A stretch of DNA of 64,000 bases from positions 37,199,963-37,263,962 of the forward strand of contig OZ026844.1 in the NCBI GenBank assembly GCA_964023205.1. Reading direction: 5' to 3'. Shown here one piece after another: positions 37,101-52,100 of the stretch. The position numbers and the translations under genes are program-made. Positions within the stretch are counted from its first letter, which is position 1; the number at the start of each line of letters is the position of its first letter. Origin of the DNA: Lutraria lutraria. Lineage: Eukaryota; Mollusca; Bivalvia; Venerida; Mactridae. The notes beneath the pieces are model-generated. The model was given only the letters and a program-made list of their open reading frames with translations. It did not search any database and was not told the origin of the DNA.

Positions 37101-40100
37101 GAGTTATATTGATGTACCTTTGATTAACTTTGATGAAAAATTCATGAAATTTCATACACTGTTAATGAACATCATCAGTTCATGAACAAATTCTCAACAG
37201 GAGTGTTGTCTTAATTATGAATTATGATTTGAGGGTCAAATATATTGTCTTGAAAAAGTACATCTTCAAGCCAATTAACCACAATTATCAAGGAAAAGTT
37301 ACATTCTAAAAGTCATGACATACAGTGAGAAATTAATAACTGAAAACCAAACAAATTCAGTACGCTTTGATTTGTATACACACATTGAATTGTACTGAAC
37401 TTCTGACCCTGTGTCATTCTGTAAACTCTCTACACTGAGATTGTGACACTAATTTTGTGAATGAAACTATTTCTAGTATGTAGTAAATCTTGTCACCAGG
37501 ACAGAATATGAATGAACTTTAGCGTAGATGAATACTTAATCATTATACTTGATAGTTTTACGGTTTAAATTGCCAGAATATTTTCCGTGCTTTCAAAATC
37601 AACAGAATAGAATCCCGCAAAATGTCTTCAACATTTATCAAAACTGCAACGACCGCAAGTGGTACTACTTTTCAACGCGGATGAGAGGCGTCATTGTTTC
37701 GTCGCTACAAAATGTGGTGTATACCTATAGGAACTCTGTTACTAAATCAAAGTACTGAAAGTACTGTCGGAATTTGATTTTTTTCATATGAGACAAGTCA
37801 CTGCCATGGTGTTGCTGGCAACACAACAATGACTGTTAGGAGAAGGTACAGTTCATGGCTATTCATGCTTAGGAATTAACATACACCATCTCAATATTGC
37901 CATCTATTTATGTACATATTCTGATATTCATGTGCTAAATTCCATCAACCTAACATGATGGTTATCTAAGTTATCAGATGTTTCAAGTTTATTATGTAGC
38001 CCATTTTCCAGCCTATATTTTTCCGAATCCATCGGTACCAAAATAAGCATTGTTGCTGTCGTATTTACTGATTTAATACATACCGAAAAGCTCTTCAAAA
38101 CGCTCCATTTTAATAATATATCTTGATTATGACCACATATCACTTTAAATGCACACTACATTGTTAGAAACGAATTAAAATCGACCTATATAATTCTTTT
38201 AGTGATAATTTGGTTTTGAAGAATTTTTCGATTTTCATACTCGGAACAAAACTGACATAAACCACTATCGATTGATTAATCGTAGTTTAAGATTTTTTTT
38301 TTCAGAAAAATATATGTAATTGGTATATGAATTGTATTCAAACTAAATATCATGATGTTGGACTATATGACAGGTTTTGAAGTGAAAGTAAAAGTTTATT
38401 GTAAAAAAATATAGCTATTCGGAAACGAGCCGTTATACGGCGACATTTGCCGATCTCGCTACGGAATATACCGACATCGCACGATTTCATTAGCTCCATT
38501 ACGATCCTTCTGTCTTAACAGCAAAATACCCTTCACACACTGTGAACCAACATAATAATTCCGAACTTCACAATAACTGCTATTTCTTCGCAAATGTATG
38601 TGTACTGCCGTTCTGTTCTCTGCACTTCGACGGGAAAACCCCACATTCTATTTTTAGAATTTATCCAACTATATATAGCTCTAGCCGAAAGTATCGATCG
38701 ATACGCGTTGTGGATATAAACCTTAACACTGATTTACATATCATGTCAAAAAGTCACGTATAAGACATACATCAATAGTAGATTAATGTAATTACATGCA
38801 TACTTCTGTAGAGAAATTACTGACCTACTGAACGAAAGCCGAAAGTAGAACTATTTTATGCTAAACTAGTTGGTTTCCTAACCCTATCTTACCGCACACA
38901 ATAGAGTGAAAGTGGGAACAAGAACCATGGCAGTTATGGAGCTCACGGCATTTTTGTAAGTCGATGATAGCAAAGGAATTATCAAATTCCAAAAACGGAT
39001 GGGGGCATACAACGACGGTGTCAAGCTGTTATCGACAGTAACGGGTTACATATCCGTTATTCAACCCAAATCGGTTCCATCGAATAGTTGTTTTTGTCAA
39101 ATATTGATTTTCTTCACAAACATCAAGATACCTATCTTTATCATAATGCTATTAAAATTCTAAATAGTCCCTCAAAACACATTGCAATTATTTATGTATA
39201 TACATTCTATATTGTAGAAGAATCTTATATGATAAGTCGTTACAATTTTAGATCGATGTCCGAGCAATATGGATAGTGAAGGGCAAATTCCCAGTTCCAC
39301 CGAGTCCGATAGCGGAGCATCGAGTGTTACTGATGTCGTGATTGATGGCAAGACTGCTAATCCACAGGAGAATATTGTTGTCAAAGATGGAAGCAAAATT
39401 ACCCTTGTCATTACCAAGGCAACTACGATAACGAATCTGATCATAAAAACTAAACGAGTGCGGTCAGTGACAATAGACACCCTGGAAGCAGCGGCCGACG
39501 GTGAAAACTTGATGACGGAAGCTAAGGTAAATGCCAGATAAATGACCTGTCTTTCTCTGTCTGTCTGTTTGTCTGTCTTTGTGACCAAGTCGAGTGTGTT
39601 TGCTCATTACCTTAATATTTCAATCATGATTTATATATGATGACTTTTTCAGACCACTACGCCTGTTGAAAATGATATATTCGATGTTGATATCAGTGAA
39701 TTGACGTCGAAACCGTTACGAAAGATCATTTTGACGTTGAATATTGATAAAATAGGCGGGTCAGAGGTTACTGCCGTCGAAGTCTTTGGATGTTTCCATC
39801 TTTATGGTAAACCTTCATAGTTAACACTTGTTTTCATAGTTAACTGGCTAAACTCACGTATCGTGATACGTTTTTTAACTTAACAATACTTGAGCTTTCC
39901 ATAGCAGTCACTTGCTCGGAGCGCATGATTTTTTATGTGGACCAAAGTACCAACATTCTCTTCATCGGCCATGCAAAAATTGTCAAACAAGTTCCCGTTC
40001 CATGTTGCAGAGCTAGTCTATGAACGTTCATTTTTCTTGAGAACTTTTGTTTCTGCTCAAAATTCGTTCTTAAGTTTGCGATATAACAAAGAGGTCCCGA

Positions 40101-43100
40101 TTTCAGTGACGTATGAATTTATATTATGTGATATCTTTTACAACACTTTTCAGGGACAACAACTACACAAGGTGCTGCTACTACCACTACAACAACTGAA
40201 GGTAATGTATCATTAATTTTGTATTGTTAGAATTGTACGTATTTTCTGCATGTAACATTTCTTTTGGTGTTGATTTCAAAAGCCGGTTGATGTCCCTATT
40301 TCCTAATGTCGTTTAATAAGCCTTGATCATTCGAATTGATCCAACTATAAAACGTACCTTAGCAAATCACTTGGGTACGTTTATCAACGCTCTTACACAG
40401 TCTAAATTGTTGCCAATTGATCAACGAAGGGTTTGTTTGCTTTGATGTTGTACCATAACAGGGTTTGTTTCACTTAGTTACATATTTGAATGATAGAATG
40501 GCGCCGTGTGTGAAATAAAGTAATAAATCACATTTGCATTACTATTTTACAAGACTGCATTAACATTTCGAGACGAAATAATCCGGCATGTTTTTTCTTT
40601 TAATTAAAGTAAGAATTTAAGTAAATACAGCCAAACCCGTGTTAGCATCCACCTCCTAATAATGGCCATCCTGTGAATAAAAGCCAGTCTTTTAAGAACC
40701 GTCACTGATTATTTAGAACAAAATTGTTTTTTAATAAAGTCTATCGGTCATTGAAGGCCACATTGTATCATCCCAAGGTGGATGGTCTTTGTTTACATGT
40801 TTGACTGTGTATATATATATACATATATAATGAAAAATAATTAACGTTTCACAGGTATTATAATTATTTCATTTAATAGCCGACCGGTTTCGTCATTAGA
40901 CTCATAAGGGCAATAATACTAAAATGGCGTCAAAACTACGTAAATACTACTGAAAGTTTGCAAAGCACCGAGAATCACCACAGTATACAGTCTGAACTTT
41001 TGATGTTCATGAACAGTTCTTAAGTTTCATGAATTGTTTACAGACTTCAGTTGATGAACAGTTCATGAAACTCAGGTTCATGAGCTGTTGATGAGTTATA
41101 TTGATGTACCTTTGATTAACTTTGATGAAAAATTCATGAAATTTCATACACTGTTAATGAACATCATCAGTTCATGAACAAATTCTCAACAGGAGTGTTG
41201 TCTTAATTATGAATTATGATTTGAGGGTCAAATATATTGTCTTGAAAAAGTACATCTTCAAGCCAATTAACCACAATTATCAAGGAAAAGTTACATTCTA
41301 AAAGTCATGACATACAGTGAGAAATTAATAACTGAAAACCAAACAAATTCAGTACGCTTTGATTTGTATACACACATTGAATTGTACTGAACTTCTGACC
41401 CTGTGTCATTCTGTAAACTCTCTACACTGAGATTGTGACACTAATTTTGTGAATGAAACTATTTCTAGTATGTAGTAAATCTTGTCACCAGGACAGAATA
41501 TGAATGAACTTTAGCGTAGATGAATACTTAATCATTATACTTGATAGTTTTACGGTTTAAATTGCCAGAATATTTTCCGTGCTTTCAAAATCAACAGAAT
41601 AGAATCCCGCAAAATGTCTTCAACATTTATCAAAACTGCAACGACCGCAAGTGGTACTACTTTTCAACGCGGATGAGAGGCGTCATTGTTTCGTCGCTAC
41701 AAAATGTGGTGTATACCTATAGGAACTCTGTTACTAAAAAACGGATGGGGGCATACAACGACGGTGTCAAGCTGTTATCGACAGTAACGGGTTACATATC
41801 CGTTATTCAACCCAAATCGGTTCCATCGAATAGTTGTTTTTGTCAAATATTGATTTTCTTCACAAACATCAAGATACCTATCTTTATCATAATGCTATTA
41901 AAATTCTAAATAGTCCCTCAAAACACATTGCAATTATTTATGTATATACATTCTATATTGTAGAAGAATCTTATATGATAAGTCGTTACAATTTTAGATC
42001 GATGTCCGAGCAATATGGATAGTGAAGGGCAAATTCCCAGTTCCACCGAGTCCGATAGCGGAGCATCGAGTGTTACTGATGTCGTGATTGATGGCAAGAC
42101 TGCTAATCCACAGGAGAATATTGTTGTCAAAGATGGAAGCAAAATTACCCTTGTCATTACCAAGGCAACTACGATAACGAATCTGATCATAAAAACTAAA
42201 CGAGTGCGGTCAGTGACAATAGACACCCTGGAAGCAGCGGCCGACGGTGAAAACTTGATGACGGAAGCTAAGGTAAATGCCAGATAAATGACCTGTCTTT
42301 CTCTGTCTGTCTGTTTGTCTGTCTTTGTGACCAAGTCGAGTGTGTTTGCTCATTACCTTAATATTTCAATCATGATTTATATATGATGACTTTTTCAGAC
42401 CACTACGCCTGTTGAAAAGGATATATTCGATGTTGATATCAGTGAATTGACGTCGAAACCGTTACGAAAGATCATTTTGACGTTGAATATTGATAAAATA
42501 GGCGGGTCAGAGGTTACTGCCGTCGAAGTCTTTGGATGTTTCCATCTTTATGGTAAACCTTCATAGTTAACACTTGTTTTCATAGTTAACTGGCTAAACT
42601 CACGTATCGTGATACGTTTTTTAACTTAACAATACTTGAGCTTTCCATAGCAGTCACTTGCTCGGAGCGCATGATTTTTTATGTGGACCAAAGTACCAAC
42701 ATTCTCTTCATCGGCCATGCAAAAATTGTCAAACAAGTTCCCGTTCCATGTTGCAGAGCTAGTCTATGAACGTTCATTTTTCTTGAGAACTTTTGTTTCT
42801 GCTCAAAATTCGTTCTTAAGTTTGCGATATAACAAAGAGGTCCCGATTTCAGTGACGTATGAATTTATATTATGTGATATCTTTTACAACACTTTTCAGG
42901 GACAACAACTACACAAGGTGCTGCTACTACCACTACAACAACTGAAGGTAATGTATCATTAATTTTGTATTGTTAGAATTGTACGTATTTTCTGCATGTA
43001 ACATTTCTTTTGGTGTTGATTTCAAAAGCCGGTTGATGTCCCTATTTCCTAATGTCGTTTAATAAGCCTTGATCATTCGAATTGATCCAACTATAAAACG

Positions 43101-46100
43101 TACCTTAGCAAATCACTTGGGTACGTTTATCAACGCTCTTACACAGTCTAAATTGTTGCCAATTGATCAACGAAGGGTTTGTTTGCTTTGATGTTGTACC
43201 ATAACAGGGTTTGTTTCACTTAGTTACATATTTGAATGATAGAATGGCGCCGTGTGTGAAATAAAGTAATAAATCACATTTGCATTACTATTTTACAAGA
43301 CTGCATTAACATTTCGAGACGAAATAATCCGGCATGTTTTTTCTTTTAATTAAAGTAAGAATTTAAGTAAATACAGCCAAACCCGTGTTAGCATCCACCT
43401 CCTAATAATGGCCATCCTGTGAATAAAAGCCAGTCTTTTAAGAACCGTCACTGATTATTTAGAACAAAATTGTTTTTTAATAAAGTCTATCGGTCATTGA
43501 AGGCCACATTGTATCATCCCAAGGTGGATGGTCTTTGTTTACATGTTTGACTGTGTATATATATATACATATATAATGAAAAATAATTAACGTTTCACAG
43601 GTATTATAATTATTTCATTTAATAGCCGACCGGTTTCGTCATTAGACTCATAAGGGCAATAATACTAAAATGGCGTCAAAACTACGTAAATACTACTGAA
43701 AGTTTGCAAAGCACCGAGAATCACCACAGTATACAGTCTGAACTTTTGATGTTCATGAACAGTTCTTAAGTTTCATGAATTGTTTACAGACTTCAGTTGA
43801 TGAACAGTTCATGAAACTCAGGTTCATGAGCTGTTGATGAGTTATATTGATGTACCTTTGATTAACTTTGATGAAAAATTCATGAAATTTCATACACTGT
43901 TAATGAACATCATCAGTTCATGAACAAATTCTCAACAGGAGTGTTGTCTTAATTATGAATTATGATTTGAGGGTCAAATATATTGTCTTGAAAAAGTACA
44001 TCTTCAAGCCAATTAACCACAATTATCAAGGAAAAGTTACATTCTAAAAGTCATGACATACAGTGAGAAATTAATAACTGAAAACCAAACAAATTCAGTA
44101 CGCTTTGATTTGTATACACACATTGAATTGTACTGAACTTCTGACCCTGTGTCATTCTGTAAACTCTCTACACTGAGATTGTGACACTAATTTTGTGAAT
44201 GAAACTATTTCTAGTATGTAGTAAATCTTGTCACCAGGACAGAATATGAATGAACTTTAGCGTAGATGAATACTTAATCATTATACTTGATAGTTTTACG
44301 GTTTAAATTGCCAGAATATTTTCCGTGCTTTCAAAATCAACAGAATAGAATCCCGCAAAATGTCTTCAACATTTATCAAAACTGCAACGACCGCAAGTGG
44401 TACTACTTTTCAACGCGGATGAGAGGCGTCATTGTTTCGTCGCTACAAAATGTGGTGTATACCTATAGGAACTCTGTTACTAAAAAACGGATGGGGGCAT
44501 ACAACGACGGTGTCAAGCTGTTATCGACAGTAACGGGTTACATATCCGTTATTCAACCCAAATCGGTTCCATCGAATAGTTGTTTTTGTCAAATATTGAT
44601 TTTCTTCACAAACATCAAGATACCTATCTTTATCATAATGCTATTAAAATTCTAAATAGTCCCTCAAAACACATTGCAATTATTTATGTATATACATTCT
44701 ATATTGTAGAAGAATCTTATATGATAAGTCGTTACAATTTTAGATCGATGTCCGAGCAATATGGATAGTGAAGGGCAAATTCCCAGTTCCACCGAGTCCG
44801 ATAGCGGAGCATCGAGTGTTACTGATGTCGTGATTGATGGCAAGACTGCTAATCCACAGGAGAATATTGTTGTCAAAGATGGAAGCAAAATTACCCTTGT
44901 CATTACCAAGGCAACTACGATAACGAATCTGATCATAAAAACTAAACGAGTGCGGTCAGTGACAATAGACACCCTGGAAGCAGCGGCCGACGGTGAAAAC
45001 TTGATGACGGAAGCTAAGGTAAATGCCAGATAAATGACCTGTCTTTCTCTGTCTGTCTGTTTGTCTGTCTTTGTGACCAAGTCGAGTGTGTTTGCTCATT
45101 ACCTTAATATTTCAATCATGATTTATATATGATGACTTTTTCAGACCACTACGCCTGTTGAAAAGGATATATTCGATGTTGATATCAGTGAATTGACGTC
45201 GAAACCGTTACGAAAGATCATTTTGACGTTGAATATTGATAAAATAGGCGGGTCAGAGGTTACTGCCGTCGAAGTCTTTGGATGTTTCCATCTTTATGGT
45301 AAACCTTCATAGTTAACACTTGTTTTCATAGTTAACTGGCTAAACTCACGTATCGTGATACGTTTTTTAACTTAACAATACTTGAGCTTTCCATAGCAGT
45401 CACTTGCTCGGAGCGCATGATTTTTTATGTGGACCAAAGTACCAACATTCTCTTCATCGGCCATGCAAAAATTGTCAAACAAGTTCCCGTTCCATGTTGC
45501 AGAGCTAGTCTATGAACGTTCATTTTTCTTGAGAACTTTTGTTTCTGCTCAAAATTCGTTCTTAAGTTTGCGATATAACAAAGAGGTCCCGATTTCAGTG
45601 ACGTATGAATTTATATTATGTGATATCTTTTACAACACTTTTCAGGGACAACAACTACACAAGGTGCTGCTACTACCACTACAACAACTGAAGGTAATGT
45701 ATCATTAATTTTGTATTGTTAGAATTGTACGTATTTTCTGCATGTAACATTTCTTTTGGTGTTGATTTCAAAAGCCGGTTGATGTCCCTATTTCCTAATG
45801 TCGTTTAATAAGCCTTGATCATTCGAATTGATCCAACTATAAAACGTACCTTAGCAAATCACTTGGGTACGTTTATCAACGCTCTTACACAGTCTAAATT
45901 GTTGCCAATTGATCAACGAAGGGTTTGTTTGCTTTGATGTTGTACCATAACAGGGTTTGTTTCACTTAGTTACATATTTGAATGATAGAATGGCGCCGTG
46001 TGTGAAATAAAGTAATAAATCACATTTGCATTACTATTTTACAAGACTGCATTAACATTTCGAGACGAAATAATCCGGCATGTTTTTTCTTTTAATTAAA

Positions 46101-49100
46101 GTAAGAATTTAAGTAAATACAGCCAAACCCGTGTTAGCATCCACCTCCTAATAATGGCCATCCTGTGAATAAAAGCCAGTCTTTTAAGAACCGTCACTGA
46201 TTATTTAGAACAAAATTGTTTTTTAATAAAGTCTATCGGTCATTGAAGGCCACATTGTATCATCCCAAGGTGGATGGTCTTTGTTTACATGTTTGACTGT
46301 GTATATATATATACATATATAATGAAAAATAATTAACGTTTCACAGGTATTATAATTATTTCATTTAATAGCCGACCGGTTTCGTCATTAGACTCATAAG
46401 GGCAATAATACTAAAATGGCGTCAAAACTACGTAAATACTACTGAAAGTTTGCAAAGCACCGAGAATCACCACAGTATACAGTCTGAACTTTTGATGTTC
46501 ATGAACAGTTCTTAAGTTTCATGAATTGTTTACAGACTTCAGTTGATGAACAGTTCATGAAACTCAGGTTCATGAGCTGTTGATGAGTTATATTGATGTA
46601 CCTTTGATTAACTTTGATGAAAAATTCATGAAATTTCATACACTGTTAATGAACATCATCAGTTCATGAACAAATTCTCAACAGGAGTGTTGTCTTAATT
46701 ATGAATTATGATTTGAGGGTCAAATATATTGTCTTGAAAAAGTACATCTTCAAGCCAATTAACCACAATTATCAAGGAAAAGTTACATTCTAAAAGTCAT
46801 GACATACAGTGAGAAATTAATAACTGAAAACCAAACAAATTCAGTACGCTTTGATTTGTATACACACATTGAATTGTACTGAACTTCTGACCCTGTGTCA
46901 TTCTGTAAACTCTCTACACTGAGATTGTGACACTAATTTTGTGAATGAAACTATTTCTAGTATGTAGTAAATCTTGTCACCAGGACAGAATATGAATGAA
47001 CTTTAGCGTAGATGAATACTTAATCATTATACTTGATAGTTTTACGGTTTAAATTGCCAGAATATTTTCCGTGCTTTCAAAATCAACAGAATAGAATCCC
47101 GCAAAATGTCTTCAACATTTATCAAAACTGCAACGACCGCAAGTGGTACTACTTTTCAACGCGGATGAGAGGCGTCATTGTTTCGTCGCTACAAAATGTG
47201 GTGTATACCTATAGGAACTCTGTTACTAAAAAACGGATGGGGGCATACAACGACGGTGTCAAGCTGTTATCGACAGTAACGGGTTACATATCCGTTATTC
47301 AACCCAAATCGGTTCCATCGAATAGTTGTTTTTGTCAAATATTGATTTTCTTCACAAACATCAAGATACCTATCTTTATCATAATGCTATTAAAATTCTA
47401 AATAGTCCCTCAAAACACATTGCAATTATTTATGTATATACATTCTATATTGTAGAAGAATCTTATATGATAAGTCGTTACAATTTTAGATCGATGTCCG
47501 AGCAATATGGATAGTGAAGGGCAAATTCCCAGTTCCACCGAGTCCGATAGCGGAGCATCGAGTGTTACTGATGTCGTGATTGATGGCAAGACTGCTAATC
47601 CACAGGAGAATATTGTTGTCAAAGATGGAAGCAAAATTACCCTTGTCATTACCAAGGCAACTACGATAACGAATCTGATCATAAAAACTAAACGAGTGCG
47701 GTCAGTGACAATAGACACCCTGGAAGCAGCGGCCGACGGTGAAAACTTGATGACGGAAGCTAAGGTAAATGCCAGATAAATGACCTGTCTTTCTCTGTCT
47801 GTCTGTTTGTCTGTCTTTGTGACCAAGTCGAGTGTGTTTGCTCATTACCTTAATATTTCAATCATGATTTATATATGATGACTTTTTCAGACCACTACGC
47901 CTGTTGAAAAGGATATATTCGATGTTGATATCAGTGAATTGACGTCGAAACCGTTACGAAAGATCATTTTGACGTTGAATATTGATAAAATAGGCGGGTC
48001 AGAGGTTACTGCCGTCGAAGTCTTTGGATGTTTCCATCTTTATGGTAAACCTTCATAGTTAACACTTGTTTTCATAGTTAACTGGCTAAACTCACGTATC
48101 GTGATACGTTTTTTAACTTAACAATACTTGAGCTTTCCATAGCAGTCACTTGCTCGGAGCGCATGATTTTTTATGTGGACCAAAGTACCAACATTCTCTT
48201 CATCGGCCATGCAAAAATTGTCAAACAAGTTCCCGTTCCATGTTGCAGAGCTAGTCTATGAACGTTCATTTTTCTTGAGAACTTTTGTTTCTGCTCAAAA
48301 TTCGTTCTTAAGTTTGCGATATAACAAAGAGGTCCCGATTTCAGTGACGTATGAATTTATATTATGTGATATCTTTTACAACACTTTTCAGGGACAACAA
48401 CTACACAAGGTGCTGCTACTACCACTACAACAACTGAAGGTAATGTATCATTAATTTTGTATTGTTAGAATTGTACGTATTTTCTGCATGTAACATTTCT
48501 TTTGGTGTTGATTTCAAAAGCCGGTTGATGTCCCTATTTCCTAATGTCGTTTAATAAGCCTTGATCATTCGAATTGATCCAACTATAAAACGTACCTTAG
48601 CAAATCACTTGGGTACGTTTATCAACGCTCTTACACAGTCTAAATTGTTGCCAATTGATCAACGAAGGGTTTGTTTGCTTTGATGTTGTACCATAACAGG
48701 GTTTGTTTCACTTAGTTACATATTTGAATGATAGAATGGCGCCGTGTGTGAAATAAAGTAATAAATCACATTTGCATTACTATTTTACAAGACTGCATTA
48801 ACATTTCGAGACGAAATAATCCGGCATGTTTTTTCTTTTAATTAAAGTAAGAATTTAAGTAAATACAGCCAAACCCGTGTTAGCATCCACCTCCTAATAA
48901 TGGCCATCCTGTGAATAAAAGCCAGTCTTTTAAGAACCGTCACTGATTATTTAGAACAAAATTGTTTTTTAATAAAGTCTATCGGTCATTGAAGGCCACA
49001 TTGTATCATCCCAAGGTGGATGGTCTTTGTTTACATGTTTGACTGTGTATATATATATACATATATAATGAAAAATAATTAACGTTTCACAGGTATTATA

Positions 49101-52100
49101 ATTATTTCATTTAATAGCCGACCGGTTTCGTCATTAGACTCATAAGGGCAATAATACTAAAATGGCGTCAAAACTACGTAAATACTACTGAAAGTTTGCA
49201 AAGCACCGAGAATCACCACAGTATACAGTCTGAACTTTTGATGTTCATGAACAGTTCTTAAGTTTCATGAATTGTTTACAGACTTCAGTTGATGAACAGT
49301 TCATGAAACTCAGGTTCATGAGCTGTTGATGAGTTATATTGATGTACCTTTGATTAACTTTGATGAAAAATTCATGAAATTTCATACACTGTTAATGAAC
49401 ATCATCAGTTCATGAACAAATTCTCAACAGGAGTGTTGTCTTAATTATGAATTATGATTTGAGGGTCAAATATATTGTCTTGAAAAAGTACATCTTCAAG
49501 CCAATTAACCACAATTATCAAGGAAAAGTTACATTCTAAAAGTCATGACATACAGTGAGAAATTAATAACTGAAAACCAAACAAATTCAGTACGCTTTGA
49601 TTTGTATACACACATTGAATTGTACTGAACTTCTGACCCTGTGTCATTCTGTAAACTCTCTACACTGAGATTGTGACACTAATTTTGTGAATGAAACTAT
49701 TTCTAGTATGTAGTAAATCTTGTCACCAGGACAGAATATGAATGAACTTTAGCGTAGATGAATACTTAATCATTATACTTGATAGTTTTACGGTTTAAAT
49801 TGCCAGAATATTTTCCGTGCTTTCAAAATCAACAGAATAGAATCCCGCAAAATGTCTTCAACATTTATCAAAACTGCAACGACCGCAAGTGGTACTACTT
49901 TTCAACGCGGATGAGAGGCGTCATTGTTTCGTCGCTACAAAATGTGGTGTATACCTATAGGAACTCTGTTACTAAAAAACGGATGGGGGCATACAACGAC
50001 GGTGTCAAGCTGTTATCGACAGTAACGGGTTACATATCCGTTATTCAACCCAAATCGGTTCCATCGAATAGTTGTTTTTGTCAAATATTGATTTTCTTCA
50101 CAAACATCAAGATACCTATCTTTATCATAATGCTATTAAAATTCTAAATAGTCCCTCAAAACACATTGCAATTATTTATGTATATACATTCTATATTGTA
50201 GAAGAATCTTATATGATAAGTCGTTACAATTTTAGATCGATGTCCGAGCAATATGGATAGTGAAGGGCAAATTCCCAGTTCCACCGAGTCCGATAGCGGA
50301 GCATCGAGTGTTACTGATGTCGTGATTGATGGCAAGACTGCTAATCCACAGGAGAATATTGTTGTCAAAGATGGAAGCAAAATTACCCTTGTCATTACCA
50401 AGGCAACTACGATAACGAATCTGATCATAAAAACTAAACGAGTGCGGTCAGTGACAATAGACACCCTGGAAGCAGCGGCCGACGGTGAAAACTTGATGAC
50501 GGAAGCTAAGGTAAATGCCAGATAAATGACCTGTCTTTCTCTGTCTGTCTGTTTGTCTGTCTTTGTGACCAAGTCGAGTGTGTTTGCTCATTACCTTAAT
50601 ATTTCAATCATGATTTATATATGATGACTTTTTCAGACCACTACGCCTGTTGAAAAGGATATATTCGATGTTGATATCAGTGAATTGACGTCGAAACCGT
50701 TACGAAAGATCATTTTGACGTTGAATATTGATAAAATAGGCGGGTCAGAGGTTACTGCCGTCGAAGTCTTTGGATGTTTCCATCTTTATGGTAAACCTTC
50801 ATAGTTAACACTTGTTTTCATAGTTAACTGGCTAAACTCACGTATCGTGATACGTTTTTTAACTTAACAATACTTGAGCTTTCCATAGCAGTCACTTGCT
50901 CGGAGCGCATGATTTTTTATGTGGACCAAAGTACCAACATTCTCTTCATCGGCCATGCAAAAATTGTCAAACAAGTTCCCGTTCCATGTTGCAGAGCTAG
51001 TCTATGAACGTTCATTTTTCTTGAGAACTTTTGTTTCTGCTCAAAATTCGTTCTTAAGTTTGCGATATAACAAAGAGGTCCCGATTTCAGTGACGTATGA
51101 ATTTATATTATGTGATATCTTTTACAACACTTTTCAGGGACAACAACTACACAAGGTGCTGCTACTACCACTACAACAACTGAAGGTAATGTATCATTAA
51201 TTTTGTATTGTTAGAATTGTACGTATTTTCTGCATGTAACATTTCTTTTGGTGTTGATTTCAAAAGCCGGTTGATGTCCCTATTTCCTAATGTCGTTTAA
51301 TAAGCCTTGATCATTCGAATTGATCCAACTATAAAACGTACCTTAGCAAATCACTTGGGTACGTTTATCAACGCTCTTACACAGTCTAAATTGTTGCCAA
51401 TTGATCAACGAAGGGTTTGTTTGCTTTGATGTTGTACCATAACAGGGTTTGTTTCACTTAGTTACATATTTGAATGATAGAATGGCGCCGTGTGTGAAAT
51501 AAAGTAATAAATCACATTTGCATTACTATTTTACAAGACTGCATTAACATTTCGAGACGAAATAATCCGGCATGTTTTTTCTTTTAATTAAAGTAAGAAT
51601 TTAAGTAAATACAGCCAAACCCGTGTTAGCATCCACCTCCTAATAATGGCCATCCTGTGAATAAAAGCCAGTCTTTTAAGAACCGTCACTGATTATTTAG
51701 AACAAAATTGTTTTTTAATAAAGTCTATCGGTCATTGAAGGCCACATTGTATCATCCCAAGGTGGATGGTCTTTGTTTACATGTTTGACTGTGTATATAT
51801 ATATACATATATAATGAAAAATAATTAACGTTTCACAGGTATTATAATTATTTCATTTAATAGCCGACCGGTTTCGTCATTAGACTCATAAGGGCAATAA
51901 TACTAAAATGGCGTCAAAACTACGTAAATACTACTGAAAGTTTGCAAAGCACCGAGAATCACCACAGTATACAGTCTGAACTTTTGATGTTCATGAACAG
52001 TTCTTAAGTTTCATGAATTGTTTACAGACTTCAGTTGATGAACAGTTCATGAAACTCAGGTTCATGAGCTGTTGATGAGTTATATTGATGTACCTTTGAT

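Noticed and set aside
37928..38143. 71-codon minus-strand frame in the 1.25-kb insertion as a transposase
   Set aside because: It is short, shows no recognisable catalytic or zinc-finger pattern, and cannot be linked to neighbouring frames.
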